A DNA stretch of 64,000 bases from positions 148,268 to 212,267 of the forward strand of contig DGQA01000005.1 of assembly GCA_002390705.1 (NCBI GenBank), read 5' to 3'. Positions 8,331 to 17,077 of the stretch are shown here, in pieces. Positions within the stretch are counted from its first letter, which is position 1. Every line of letters starts with the position of its first letter. The DNA is from Actinobacteria bacterium UBA4426 (GTDB taxonomy: Bacteria; Actinomycetota; Actinomycetes; S36-B12). A program made the translations under genes and the position numbers. The notes under the pieces are model-generated. The model was not told the DNA's origin. It saw nothing but the letters and a program-made list of their open reading frames with translations, and did not search any database.

Positions 8331-8360
8331 GTCAAGATTCTTGATCTCAAGAATCTTGAC
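8331..8360. promoter_or_regulatory. Double MarR-type operator (nested palindrome)
   Basis: A perfect 14-bp inverted repeat with a two-base spacer. Each arm is itself a 13-bp palindrome, TCAAGA-N-TCTTGA, at 8332-8344 and 8347-8359. Two adjacent dimer sites of this TTGA/TCAA type are what MarR proteins bind. The element covers the expected promoter of the MarR gene that starts 14 bases later, so autorepression is the simplest reading. It lacks the GC-rich stem and T-run of a terminator. Confidence 0.7.
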
Positions 8361-8361
8361 A

Positions 8362-8373
8362 TAAGATGCCGAT
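8362..8373 (+). promoter_or_regulatory. Leaderless promoter -10 for the MarR gene
   Basis: TAAGAT is followed by exactly six bases and the ATG at 8374. A TTGATC at 8341-8346, inside the operator, could serve as a -35 with 15-base spacing, so a bound repressor would block polymerase. Confidence 0.6.
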
Positions 8374-8862
8374 ATGGCCAAGCCCGACGACGTCGATCAA
8401 ATTGTTGCAGCCTGGCAGGTGCAGCGACCCGATCTTGACGCCTCGCCGCTGCACGTTCTTTCCAGGCTTACCCGAGTTTCTGCCCAATTGGACACCGCGC
8501 GCGCACAAGCATTTCGTGATCACGATCTGGATTCATGGGAATTCGACGTCCTTGCAGCACTTCGCCGGACGGGACCACCATTCACACTTTCGGCCGGAAC
8601 GCTCGCAACGCAAACCCATGTCACCAGTGGCACCATGACCACCCGGGTGGATCGACTCCTTGAACGTGGTTTCGTCACCAGGTTTCCAGACGAGAACGAC
8701 CGTCGCGGGGTCCTGGTTGCCCTCACCCCCGCCGGACAAAGTGGAGTTGATGGTGCCATTAAAGATTTATTGGAACAAGAAAAAACCGCCTTGGAGGCAT
8801 TAGGCCCCAAAGAGCGGGAACAACTAGCCGACCTTCTGCGCAAACTGCTCGACCGGTTTTAA
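8374..8862 (+). CDS. MarR family transcriptional regulator
   Basis: A 162-residue winged-helix regulator. The DNA-binding core reads DSWEFDVLAALRR, then LSAGTLATQTHVTSGTMTTRVDRLLERGFVTR, then DENDRRGVLVALTPAG for the wing, followed by a dimerisation helix. MarR proteins usually repress their own gene and a neighbour until a small phenolic or oxidant ligand binds. The double palindrome just upstream supports autoregulation; no obvious partner gene follows on the same strand. Its last four bases overlap the convergent ispE stop. Confidence 0.92.
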   Translation: MAKPDDVDQIVAAWQVQRPDLDASPLHVLSRLTRVSAQLDTARAQAFRDHDLDSWEFDVLAALRRTGPPFTLSAGTLATQTHVTSGTMTTRVDRLLERGFVTRFPDENDRRGVLVALTPAGQSGVDGAIKDLLEQEKTALEALGPKEREQLADLLRKLLDRF

Positions 8863-9767
8863 CCGCTTGAGATTGAGGTCACCGCAGGGCCTGACGCGAT
8901 CCGCACGCTACGACACACTCCAGCTCCAGACAAACTCGCAGCAAGATTTACAGAATGATCATGTGATCGCGTGAGGAACACGCACGTAGGTCCACTACCT
9001 GAAATCATTGCGCCTATGGCACCCAGATCGAGACCTGCCTGCAAAGTCTTGCTCAGCACAGGCATCACACTCACCGCCACTCCTTCTAGATCGTTGGACA
9101 ACGCGGAGCCAAGTTGCACGCAATCTCCTGCTCGCAGGGCCTGAAGCAATTCCGTAGGGATCTCAAGTGCCCCACTCGGTCGTGCCACCTGCAAGCGATC
9201 AAACTCGCGATACACGTGTGGTGTGGACAATTCCCCTTCTGCCAAAGCAATCACCCAGTGATACTCGCCAGTCGTAATTACGCTGGTCAACACTTCACCT
9301 CGCCCACTGCCGAGCGCGGTTCCACCATGTAATGAAAAAGTTACGTCGGATCCAAGTTCGGCCGCGAGGCCCTCGAGGTCTTCACGCGACGTGTGAGTTT
9401 CCCATAACCGATCGCACGCAATCAACGTTCCCGCTGCATCTGCTGAGCCACCCGCCATTCCGCCCGCGATCGGAATGCGTTTCGTTATATGTAAGCTGAC
9501 GGCCGCATCGATCTCGTGATGCTCGGCGAGCAGCTTTGCGGCACGAACCGCCAAATTTGAGTCGTCAACCGGCAATGTTTCGGACCCATTACCCTCAATG
9601 TTGAGTGAGACCCCGTCACTACCTCGTTTTGCTGTGACCGTATCAAAAAGTGACACCGCGTGAAAAACAGTGATGAGTTGATGAAAGCTGTCAGCACCCA
9701 GTGGCGCAACACTTAAAGCGAGATTAATTTTGGCCGGAACCTCAACCGTTACTGAATCACTGCGCAT
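8859..9767 (-). CDS. ispE: 4-diphosphocytidyl-2-C-methyl-D-erythritol kinase
   Basis: IspE is the GHMP kinase of the methylerythritol phosphate route to isoprenoids. The ATP loop GGMAGGSADAAGT, the N-terminal VEVPAKINLAL and a variant of the DGYH motif (ADSFHQL) are visible. Length is about 302 residues from the ATG at 9767; a TTG at 9776 would add three residues. It is last in metG-tatD-rsmA-ispE, 12 bases after rsmA. It supplies the isoprenoid precursors needed for carotenoid/retinal and prenyl products suggested elsewhere in the window. Confidence 0.94.
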   Translation of the reverse strand: MRSDSVTVEVPAKINLALSVAPLGADSFHQLITVFHAVSLFDTVTAKRGSDGVSLNIEGNGSETLPVDDSNLAVRAAKLLAEHHEIDAAVSLHITKRIPIAGGMAGGSADAAGTLIACDRLWETHTSREDLEGLAAELGSDVTFSLHGGTALGSGRGEVLTSVITTGEYHWVIALAEGELSTPHVYREFDRLQVARPSGALEIPTELLQALRAGDCVQLGSALSNDLEGVAVSVMPVLSKTLQAGLDLGAIGAMISGSGPTCVFLTRSHDHSVNLAASLSGAGVCRSVRIASGPAVTSISSG

Positions 9768-9779
9768 AGCCGTCAAAGT

Positions 9780-10649
9780 CTATTGCCCGGATAGCCAAAA
9801 TTTGTTGACCGCTTCGGTGAGACGAATAAAAGCCTCAAGTTCAAGTGTTTCAGCCCGAGCACTGGGATCAATTCCCGCCGTGGTCAATGCCTGCTCTGAC
9901 AGCGCTGGGCTTCCCAAGAAATTGGCGAGACCTGCGCGTAACGTTTTACGTCGGTGAGCAAATGCTGCATCAATTACGTGGAACACTTCGCGCCTTAGCA
10001 CTTCATTGTCTCCATACGGATGTGAGACATTAACGCGCACCAACCCCGAATCAACGTTGGGCGCCGGCCAGAAAACGTTTCTCCCAATGTTGCCTGCGGC
10101 CTCCGCTTTACCAAACCATTGAATCTTTACACTCGGAATTCCGTACGTTCTCGAGCCAGGCCCAGCACAAAGCCGGTCCGCGACTTCTTTTTGAACCATG
10201 ACCAGAACATTGCGCAGTGAAGGCACTTCAACGAGGAAATGTAAAAGCACGGGGACTGCCACGTTGTACGGCAAGTTGGCTATCAGCGCGGTAGGCGCCG
10301 CCTCAAATTCTCCGGCATGCACGTGCATTGCATCTCGATTAATTACCTCAAGTTTGCCTGCTAGTTCGGGGCACATCTCTGAAACTGTTATCGGTAATTG
10401 CTCGGATAACCGAGGGTCTATTTCAATAGCTATCACGTGTGACGCTTGCTCCAGCAACATCAATGTCAAACTCCCAAGACCAGGACCGATTTCTAGCGCG
10501 ATACTTTCTGAATCCACCCGGGACTGCTCAATAATGTAGCGGACAGTATTGGGATCAATCACAAAATTTTGCCCCAGTTTTTTGGTTGGCGTAATTCCCA
10601 CTCGAGTAGCGAGCTCGCGGACGGATCCAGCCCCGAGGGATGTCCCCAC
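9780..10649 (-). CDS. rsmA: 16S rRNA (adenine1518-N6/adenine1519-N6) dimethyltransferase
   Basis: RsmA (KsgA) dimethylates two adjacent adenines in the 3' hairpin of 16S rRNA during small-subunit maturation. Motifs are KKLGQNFVIDPNT, the SAM-binding LEIGPGLGSLT, VIAIEIDPRL, and the catalytic ANLPYN. The GTG at 10649 gives 289 residues with a GGGGA Shine-Dalgarno about eight bases upstream. A TTG at 10658 overlapping the tatD stop is also open. Order tatD-rsmA-ispE is conserved in actinobacteria. Confidence 0.95.
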   Translation of the reverse strand: MGTSLGAGSVRELATRVGITPTKKLGQNFVIDPNTVRYIIEQSRVDSESIALEIGPGLGSLTLMLLEQASHVIAIEIDPRLSEQLPITVSEMCPELAGKLEVINRDAMHVHAGEFEAAPTALIANLPYNVAVPVLLHFLVEVPSLRNVLVMVQKEVADRLCAGPGSRTYGIPSVKIQWFGKAEAAGNIGRNVFWPAPNVDSGLVRVNVSHPYGDNEVLRREVFHVIDAAFAHRRKTLRAGLANFLGSPALSEQALTTAGIDPSARAETLELEAFIRLTEAVNKFWLSGQ

Positions 10650-10651
10650 CG

Positions 10652-11518
10652 TTACCAATCCCCGAATGCGCGAATTGCGTTTCGTGTCAGCGTGGATGCG
10701 GTGTCCTCTTCGGAGAGCCCCCTCAGATGTGCGATGGTTCGCACCGTATAAGGCATCAGGTAACTCGCATTTACCTTTCCCCGGTGGGGGGTTGGGGTTA
10801 AATAGGGAGCGTCGGTTTCGACCAAAATCGAATCAAGTGGAGCAACCATGAGCGCCTCGCGCAAAGCTATTGAGTTTTTAAAAGTGATTACTCCGGCGAA
10901 GGACATGTACCAACCATGCTCTGTACATATCTTTGCCATGTCAGCATCGCCGCTAAAGCAGTGGAAAATCACAAGATCTGGCGCTCCTTGGTCAAGTAGC
11001 ACGGAGATGACATCCTCATGGGACTCCCTGTCATGTATCACCAAAGTTTTATCCAGCCGCTTGGCTAGATCAATGTGAAATCGAAATGATTCATGTTGGG
11101 CGGGGCGACCACTTTCTCCGGTCCGAAAGTAATCAAGACCAGTTTCACCGATGCCACGCACCCGAGGCGACTGCGCTAGTTCGGAAATCTGTGAAAGTGC
11201 ACTTGCAAGTTCACCTTTTTCCGCAAGCCGTGGGGCTTCGTTTGGGTGTAGCGCAACTGTCGCAATGACTGATGGATAAAGGTTCGCTGTCTCAACCGCC
11301 CATCGCGATGACGCCACGTCACACCCCACTTGCACTACCCGATCCACACCGACTTCACGTGCCCACTCAAGTAGCTGTCCTGGATCTGGTGGATTCGCCC
11401 CATGAAGTGAATTATCATGAACGTCTAGATGGGTGTGCGAATCGATTACCGTTCCCACGAGTGGCTGCGGGGCAGCAGGCCAAGCTGTTAAATCTTCCAT
11501 CAGATGTTTCTCTCCCAT
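10652..11518 (-). CDS. tatD: TatD family metal-dependent hydrolase
   Basis: A 288-residue TIM-barrel hydrolase of the TatD deoxyribonuclease family, implicated in DNA end processing and repair. Metal ligands are seen in VIDSHTHLD, GIGETGLDYFR, LVIHDRES, FHCFSGD and LVETDAPYLTP. The ATG at 11518 shares a base with the metG stop (TGATG); a second ATG at 11500 lies in the other copy of a 13-bp direct repeat and would remove six residues. It sits between metG and rsmA, a conserved order. Confidence 0.93.
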   Translation of the reverse strand: MGEKHLMEDLTAWPAAPQPLVGTVIDSHTHLDVHDNSLHGANPPDPGQLLEWAREVGVDRVVQVGCDVASSRWAVETANLYPSVIATVALHPNEAPRLAEKGELASALSQISELAQSPRVRGIGETGLDYFRTGESGRPAQHESFRFHIDLAKRLDKTLVIHDRESHEDVISVLLDQGAPDLVIFHCFSGDADMAKICTEHGWYMSFAGVITFKNSIALREALMVAPLDSILVETDAPYLTPTPHRGKVNASYLMPYTVRTIAHLRGLSEEDTASTLTRNAIRAFGDW

Positions 11519-11527
11519 CAGATGTTT
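11497..11527. repeat. 13-bp direct repeat at the metG-tatD junction
   Basis: CCATCAGATGTTT occurs at 11497-11509 and again at 11515-11527, 18 bases apart. The copies hold both candidate tatD start codons, and one carries the metG stop. It looks like a small in-frame tandem duplication. Confidence 0.7.
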
Positions 11528-13122
11528 TCTGGGTCCTCGAGACGCGGGAAGAGAGACGGCCCTTTAACAACCTGAACTCCGGCCGGCAACTGTCCCCACG
11601 TTCCGGCACTGGTAATTCCTTGGTCAGCAAGGTCACCGAGTGATTCGAGCGCCCCAATATTTTTCCACAGCTCTGCCATTGCCTTAGGCATAACTGGGTT
11701 GTAGAGAATCGAAATCACGCGCAAAGATTCACACACCGTATACAACACAGTTGCGAGTGCGCCTTGGGTTTCTTCGTCCTTGGCAAGCACCCAAGGTTCC
11801 TGCTCAGTTACGTATCCATTGATGTGTTCAATGAAAGCACGCACGTGGCCAATAGCCCCTGCGAAATCTAACTCGCCGACACAAGCGTCCGCATCAGTGA
11901 CAGTTTTGGCAAGCAAAGCGTGAATTGTATTCTCGGCGTCACTGATTGGGCCGGCAGCCGGAAGTGAGCCTTCGAAGTATTTACCGACCATCGCTGTTGC
12001 CCGCGAGGCAAGATTTCCTAAGCCGTTGGCTAACTCCGCGGTGTAGCGAGCACTCATATCTTCCCATGAGAAGGAACCATCATTGCCGAAAGCAATTGCC
12101 GCCATGAAGTAGTAACGGAATCCATCAGAGCCAAAATGATCAATTATTAGCTCCGGCGCGATTCCAGTCAGTTTGGTTTTCGACATTTTTTCACCGCCAA
12201 CCAACAACCAGCCGTGAGCAAACACCTGCTTCGGTGGTTGCAGACCTGCTGCCATCAGCATTGCGGGCCAGTACACGGCGTGAAAACGCAAAATGTCCTT
12301 ACCGACCAATTGCACATTCGCCGGCCATACTCTTTCAAACAATTGCGCTTCGCTGCTCGCTGGATCGGCTCCGTAACCCACCGCGGTGATGTAGTTCAGT
12401 AACGCGTCAAACCACACGTAGACGACCTGCGATTCATCCCACGAGAGTGGGATCCCCCAATCTACACTCGAACGCGACATGGAGATGTCAACCAGTCCAC
12501 CGCGAAGGAAACTCATCACCTCGTTGTATGCGCTCGCGGGGCGGATCGCGTTGGGATCAGCTTCATAGCGATCGATGAGTGGCTGGGTGAATTCCGATAA
12601 TTTAAAGAACCAATTATCTTCACTTAATTCTTCAGGTGGACGACCATGAACACCGCACACTTGCTGACCTTCCCATTCACCCGCTCCTGGGACGAGATCA
12701 GCCGGGAATTTAAATTCTTCGCAACCCACGCAATAGGGGCCTTCATAAGAATCTGAAAAGACGTATCCGTTGTCTTTTACGTTATCCCAGAACTTGCGAA
12801 CTCGCGCAATATGGCGCTCCTGCGTGGTGCGGATAAAGTCGTCATTTTGTGCATCAATTGTTTTCAACACCGGTTTCCAAGAATCCTTGACCAATGCATC
12901 AACCCACTCTTGTGGGGTAACCCCGCCCTGTTCAGCGGCTCGTTGAACTTTGGTTCCGTGCTCGTCAACGCCGGTCAGGAACCACACGCCTTCACCGCGT
13001 TGCCGGTGCCAGCGCGTGAGCACGTCTGCGGCAGTGCTCGTATAAGCATGGCCAATGTGAGGCGCATCGTTCACGTAATAAATGGGAGTGGTCACGTAAA
13101 AGGACTTGCCCACCGAGCTCAT
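11518..13122 (-). CDS. metG: Methionyl-tRNA synthetase
   Basis: MetG (534 residues) charges tRNA-Met. It has the class I HIGH signature at residues 22-25 and KMSKT at 312-316, a variant of KMSKS. Cysteines at 131, 134 and 156 are what is left of the zinc knuckle. The protein lacks the C-terminal tRNA-binding EMAP domain found in longer forms. The ATG is preceded by TAGGAT at exactly six bases and no Shine-Dalgarno, pointing to a leaderless transcript that begins the metG-tatD-rsmA-ispE operon. The promoter lies at the very end of rsmI. Confidence 0.96.
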   Translation of the reverse strand: MSSVGKSFYVTTPIYYVNDAPHIGHAYTSTAADVLTRWHRQRGEGVWFLTGVDEHGTKVQRAAEQGGVTPQEWVDALVKDSWKPVLKTIDAQNDDFIRTTQERHIARVRKFWDNVKDNGYVFSDSYEGPYCVGCEEFKFPADLVPGAGEWEGQQVCGVHGRPPEELSEDNWFFKLSEFTQPLIDRYEADPNAIRPASAYNEVMSFLRGGLVDISMSRSSVDWGIPLSWDESQVVYVWFDALLNYITAVGYGADPASSEAQLFERVWPANVQLVGKDILRFHAVYWPAMLMAAGLQPPKQVFAHGWLLVGGEKMSKTKLTGIAPELIIDHFGSDGFRYYFMAAIAFGNDGSFSWEDMSARYTAELANGLGNLASRATAMVGKYFEGSLPAAGPISDAENTIHALLAKTVTDADACVGELDFAGAIGHVRAFIEHINGYVTEQEPWVLAKDEETQGALATVLYTVCESLRVISILYNPVMPKAMAELWKNIGALESLGDLADQGITSAGTWGQLPAGVQVVKGPSLFPRLEDPENI

Positions 13123-13134
13123 GCGTAAATCCTA
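13123..13134 (-). promoter_or_regulatory. Leaderless promoter -10 for metG
   Basis: TAGGAT, six bases, then ATG on the minus strand. It overlaps the last codon of rsmI, so the four-gene operon can be transcribed independently of rsmI. Confidence 0.6.
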
Positions 13135-14031
13135 GTCTCCCGCCGAGGCTGCTGCTTTTGCGGCGATTACTGCTTCGTAGACGTCGCGCTTAGATCGACC
13201 AAACTCACGGGAAACAGCTGCCGCCGCATCTTTCATCGACGCACCCGCTGCTACTTCTTCTTGGACGAGGGTAACTAATTCGGCTAGTGACATTTCACTT
13301 GCCGCTGTTGAGTTGCTCCCGGCAAGTACGAGGGTGATCTCGCCTTTAATCTCGCCTGCGGCCCACACATTGAGTTCTTGCAATGAGCCTCGAATCACTT
13401 CTTCGTATGTCTTGGTCATTTCTCGGGCAACTGCAGCAATCCGATCAGGGCCAAAAACTTCCGCCATGTCGTTGAGCGTCTTTGCCAGCCGATGTGGCGC
13501 CTCAAAGAAAATCATGGTTCTCGGCTCGTGGGCTAATTGGGTGAGAGCACGAACTCGATCCCCACTCTTACGGGGGAGAAAGCCTTCAAAACAGAAACGG
13601 TCCGCAGGTAGCCCGGAAAGCAAGAGCGCAGTAAGTACGGCCGAAGGCCCCGGCAGCACCTGGTAATCGATCCCGGATTCGATCGCTGCTACGGCGAGCC
13701 GGTAACCCGGATCACTCACTTGAGGCATCCCGGCATCGCTCACCACGAGCACCAGATTCCCTGCCGCGACCGAGTCGAGTAACTGCCCAACGCGCCCAGC
13801 TTCATTCGCCTCGAAATGAGAAACCAATTGAGCATTGAATCGGACCCCAAGTCGTGAGCTCAGGTTCATAAATTTTCGGGTGTCTTCGGCAGCGATCACA
13901 TCTGCCTGCTGAATTGCCGCGACCAGCCGGGCTGAAGCATCTTTGACGTTGCCCATGGGAGTGGCCGCAAATATTAATTGTCCTCCAATTCGCCCTGATT
14001 CCTTTGGACCCATGCCGCAATAGTGCATCAC
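13132..14031 (-). CDS. rsmI: 16S rRNA (cytidine1402-2'-O)-methyltransferase
   Basis: RsmI (299 residues) methylates the ribose of C1402 in 16S rRNA. It belongs to the tetrapyrrole methylase fold: LIFAATPMGNVKDASARLV at the start, VIAAEDTRKFMNL, VSDAGMPQVSDPG, LPGPSAVLTALLLSGLP and FEGFLPRK. The GTG at 14031 is used here; ATG codons one and six codons later are equally possible and fit the family, whose conserved part begins at GGQLIF. It is divergent from pmt, an arrangement known from many actinobacteria, and only 16 bases separate the two starts. Confidence 0.95.
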   Translation of the reverse strand: MMHYCGMGPKESGRIGGQLIFAATPMGNVKDASARLVAAIQQADVIAAEDTRKFMNLSSRLGVRFNAQLVSHFEANEAGRVGQLLDSVAAGNLVLVVSDAGMPQVSDPGYRLAVAAIESGIDYQVLPGPSAVLTALLLSGLPADRFCFEGFLPRKSGDRVRALTQLAHEPRTMIFFEAPHRLAKTLNDMAEVFGPDRIAAVAREMTKTYEEVIRGSLQELNVWAAGEIKGEITLVLAGSNSTAASEMSLAELVTLVQEEVAAGASMKDAAAAVSREFGRSKRDVYEAVIAAKAAASAGD

Positions 14032-14049
14032 GACCTAATATGAGGTCGT
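14030..14049. promoter_or_regulatory. Palindromic divergent promoter between rsmI and pmt
   Basis: ACGACCT-AATATG-AGGTCGT is a perfect 7-bp inverted repeat that spans the whole gap between two divergent genes. On the plus strand TAATAT (14036-14041) is six bases before the pmt GTG. On the minus strand TCATAT/CATATT sits five to six bases before the rsmI GTG. The two -10 elements overlap, so both genes appear to be leaderless and to compete for polymerase. Confidence 0.5.
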
Positions 14050-15643
14050 GTCCCCCACGCTCCGCAGGCGCCTCACCGGCTTTAGCGCGCCAGATCGAAG
14101 CGTGGCGACTGTTGCCGAACGACTCTACCCAGCTTTCCCCACCACCGGGATCACTACCTGGATTGCACCTCTGATCATCACGATATTTGCGGGGGTGATT
14201 CGATTTGTACACTTGGGGACACCCAATGCGGTCGTGTTCGACGAGACCTATTACACCAAGGACGCTTGGGCGCTTCTGTTATTCGGAGTTGAACATAAAG
14301 CGGTTGAGGAGCACGACTCGATCATGCTCAATGCCGGGGAAAATTGGCGTACGGTTACCGCCTTCACCGACCAAGGCTCCTTTGTTGTTCATCCTCCCAC
14401 CGGTAAATGGGTAATCGCTTCCGGCGAATATCTCTTCGGCGTATCACCATTCGGTTGGCGATTTGCGGTTGCTGTTCTTGGGACTCTTTCGGTGCTCATG
14501 ATCGCGCGCATTGTGCGTCGCATGACCCGCTCAGATCTGATCGGTGCAATTGCTGGCCTGCTGCTTGCACTCGACGGTATTCATATTGTTCTGAGTCGGA
14601 CCGGACTCTTGGACATGGTGCTCAGTACCTGTGTCCTCGCCGGTTTCGGGGCACTTGTACTGGATCGCGATCGAACCCGAAGGCGTCTAGCTACTTTGGG
14701 GGAAAGTTCCCCCCGACCGTGGACGGAAATTGCCGTAGGTCTGGGGCCAAGGCTTGGCCTACGCCCTTGGCGACTTCTGTCGATTGCTCTTCTGTCACTG
14801 GCGGTGAGCGTTAAATGGTCAGCATTGTGGTTCATCGCTACTTTCATGCTCCTGTCGCTTCTTTGGGATGTGTCAACCCGCCGAACCATCGGAGTGAGTC
14901 GACCCTGGTTGGCAACACTTCACAGAAGTGCACCGATCGTTTTGGCTACCTCACTAGGGCTGCTCGCCGTTATCTACGTTTTGTCGTGGACTGGTTGGCT
15001 GCTCAGTTCAACCGGGTGGGGCCGAAATTGGGCCAACGAGCAGGAACCATCGATAATTCCTAATGCACTGCGATCACTCATTGACTACCACCGGCAGGCG
15101 TGGAACTTTCATGTCGACCTAGATAGCGAACACAGTTACCAAAGCAACCCGCTTTCCTGGCCACTCATGATCCGCCCAACAAGTTTTCACTACGAAAGCA
15201 TCAAAGACAACAGTCTGGGTTGTGCAAGTGATCATTGCGCCCAAGAAGTGCTGGCACTGGGCAATCCGATTATTTGGTGGGCCGCCTTGCTTGCGATCCC
15301 CTATCAGCTGTGGAATTGGATTACCACTCGTGACTGGCGCAGCGGTGCCTTGCTTGCCGGCATAGCTGCAGGTTGGCTGCCGTGGATGCTTTACCTCGAC
15401 CGCCCCATTTTTACTTTCTACACAGTAATTTACGTTCCTTTTGTCGTAATGGCAGTGGCTCTGACCATCATGAAACTGCTACAGAAAAAAACGCCCCAAC
15501 AGCAACGAGTAGTGACGGCACTGGTCGGGTTATACCTACTCGCCGTTGTCGCAGCGGCCTGGTGGTTCTACCCAATTTGGGTAGGGGAAGTGATCCCCTA
15601 TGACCAATGGAGGTTGCGCATGTGGATGCCCACCTGGATCTAG
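14048..15643 (+). CDS. pmt: Dolichyl/polyprenyl-phosphate-mannose protein mannosyltransferase (PMT family)
   Basis: A 531-residue multi-pass membrane glycosyltransferase of the GT39 family. It moves mannose from polyprenyl-phosphate-mannose to serine or threonine of proteins during Sec export. An external loop after the first membrane helix carries the catalytic Asp-Glu in NAVVFDETYYTKDAW, followed by HPPTGKW and GWR motifs. At least ten hydrophobic segments are visible, and WMPTWI ends the protein. The GTG start follows a TAATAT hexamer by six bases. Pairing with rsmI matches the conserved actinobacterial neighbourhood. Confidence 0.94.
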   Translation: MSPTLRRRLTGFSAPDRSVATVAERLYPAFPTTGITTWIAPLIITIFAGVIRFVHLGTPNAVVFDETYYTKDAWALLLFGVEHKAVEEHDSIMLNAGENWRTVTAFTDQGSFVVHPPTGKWVIASGEYLFGVSPFGWRFAVAVLGTLSVLMIARIVRRMTRSDLIGAIAGLLLALDGIHIVLSRTGLLDMVLSTCVLAGFGALVLDRDRTRRRLATLGESSPRPWTEIAVGLGPRLGLRPWRLLSIALLSLAVSVKWSALWFIATFMLLSLLWDVSTRRTIGVSRPWLATLHRSAPIVLATSLGLLAVIYVLSWTGWLLSSTGWGRNWANEQEPSIIPNALRSLIDYHRQAWNFHVDLDSEHSYQSNPLSWPLMIRPTSFHYESIKDNSLGCASDHCAQEVLALGNPIIWWAALLAIPYQLWNWITTRDWRSGALLAGIAAGWLPWMLYLDRPIFTFYTVIYVPFVVMAVALTIMKLLQKKTPQQQRVVTALVGLYLLAVVAAAWWFYPIWVGEVIPYDQWRLRMWMPTWI

Positions 15644-15734
15644 TCGAGTAATGAGTCATCTATCAATCTGCAAATATCAATTGGATTGTCACCTCAGGGA
15701 CACATCTATGGGCTAACCCCGCAATAATGCACGA

Positions 15735-16436
15735 ATGGATAGACTCCCACTCTCAAAAATTCAGGCGATGTGCTTTGATGCTTTCGGCACTCTCATCGAC
15801 ATTTCTTCGATTGACACATTCCTTGAGCAGCGCTTCCCTGGGAACGGATCTAATCTCAGCTTGGCTTGGCGCACAAAACAAATTGATTACTCGCGCCTCC
15901 GTTCGTTAGGGAATCGCTACAAGCCTTTTGGCGAAATTACGCAGGACGCGCTCAGGGCCAGCCTTGCTTCACTTAACCTCGAAATCGAACCGGGATCTAT
16001 CCGCGAGATCATGGATCAGTACATGAAATCCAGGGTATATCCGGACACTCTTGCCCTACTTGAGGACCTGCCAACTCCGTGGGCAATTGTTACCAATGGG
16101 GATCGTGATTTTATTTCGCCCATTTTACGAGGGGCCGGCATCGAAGTGAGTAACGAAGCCCTCATCACCTCTGACCAGGCACACGATTTCAAAGTGTCGC
16201 CGCGCTTATACGAACTGGCATTTTCGTGGGCACAAAACTATCAAGTGGAAGCCGAACGCGAAGTGTTATTTGTATCTGCAAATCAGTGGGATGCAATCGG
16301 AGCAACCTGGTTTGGGTTCACCACTTGCTGGATAAACCGTAATTCGCACGCTCCAGAAGAACTTGATGTCGCACCCACATATGAAGTCACACATTTGGCG
16401 CAAGTGATGGAACTTGCAAAAGAGCTCATGTGCTGA
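15735..16436 (+). CDS. HAD superfamily hydrolase, haloacid dehalogenase type II-like
   Basis: A 233-residue cytosolic hydrolase. The nucleophile motif FDAFGTL is near residues 14-20, the lysine motif is DFKVSPRLYELA, and the acidic motif is SANQWDAIGATWFGF. This set (SxNxWDxxGA, FKPxPxxY-like) is typical of L-2-haloacid dehalogenases, though many such proteins act on other substrates. An AATAAT hexamer lies six bases before the ATG. The last seven bases overlap the LysE gene, so the two are co-translated. A role in removing a toxic halogenated acid followed by export is possible but speculative. Confidence 0.8.
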   Translation: MDRLPLSKIQAMCFDAFGTLIDISSIDTFLEQRFPGNGSNLSLAWRTKQIDYSRLRSLGNRYKPFGEITQDALRASLASLNLEIEPGSIREIMDQYMKSRVYPDTLALLEDLPTPWAIVTNGDRDFISPILRGAGIEVSNEALITSDQAHDFKVSPRLYELAFSWAQNYQVEAEREVLFVSANQWDAIGATWFGFTTCWINRNSHAPEELDVAPTYEVTHLAQVMELAKELMC

Positions 16437-17059
16437 CCGCCTTGTTTACCGGACTCAGCATCGGGCTTGGGTCCGGAGTAGCCCCTGGGCCTTTGACCGG
16501 GCTGGCGATATCAACAACGCTTCGCAGCGGGCTTCGGCCGGGACTTTACATCGCGATTGCCCCGCTCATTTCAGACTCAATAATAATTTTTCTGTCGCTT
16601 ACCCTTGTGTCTCAATTGCCTGAAACCGCAATCACGGTGCTGGGGATTGTTGGAGCGATTGTTGTTGCAGCGTTCGGCGCTGAGGTACTTTTGTCAGCCC
16701 GAAGGATGCGAAACAACGAAGTTGATATGGCAATCAAGGAAACGTCAAAATTGCAGCGACTGCCACCTGCAGCACAAGGCGCATTGATAAACTTTCTTAA
16801 TCCTGCTCCCTGGATCTTTTGGATTACCGCTGGATCCACAATCTTGATTGGGTTTTGGCGCGAAAGCCCGAACCAAGCGATTCTCTTTCTCATAGCCTTC
16901 TACCTCACCTTGGTGGGAGCGAAAGTCGCCATTGTCTTGGCCTTGGCAGCAACTCGGCACCGAATGAATGTGCGAACCTATCGATCAATTCTTACCGCGT
17001 CTGGGATTCTGCTGCTCGCAACCGCGTTGATCCTGGTCTTCACGCATGTAACGGGCTAG
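16430..17059 (+). CDS. LysE/RhtB family amino acid exporter
   Basis: This 209-residue membrane protein has about six hydrophobic segments and the LysE-family N-terminal signature GLGSGVAPGPLTGLAI. It is expected to export an amino acid or related metabolite using the proton gradient. The GTG start lies inside the end of the HAD hydrolase gene (7-base overlap). A soluble loop of charged residues (RRMRNNEVDMAIKETSK) separates helices 3 and 4, as usual in the family. Substrate unknown. Confidence 0.82.
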   Translation: MLTALFTGLSIGLGSGVAPGPLTGLAISTTLRSGLRPGLYIAIAPLISDSIIIFLSLTLVSQLPETAITVLGIVGAIVVAAFGAEVLLSARRMRNNEVDMAIKETSKLQRLPPAAQGALINFLNPAPWIFWITAGSTILIGFWRESPNQAILFLIAFYLTLVGAKVAIVLALAATRHRMNVRTYRSILTASGILLLATALILVFTHVTG

Positions 17060-17077
17060 TCATCCAGATTTATTTAC

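Noticed and set aside
8331..8360. Rho-independent terminator after the TetR gene
   Set aside because: The stem is AT-rich, made of two smaller palindromes, has no T-run, and lies over the promoter of the next gene; an operator explains it better.
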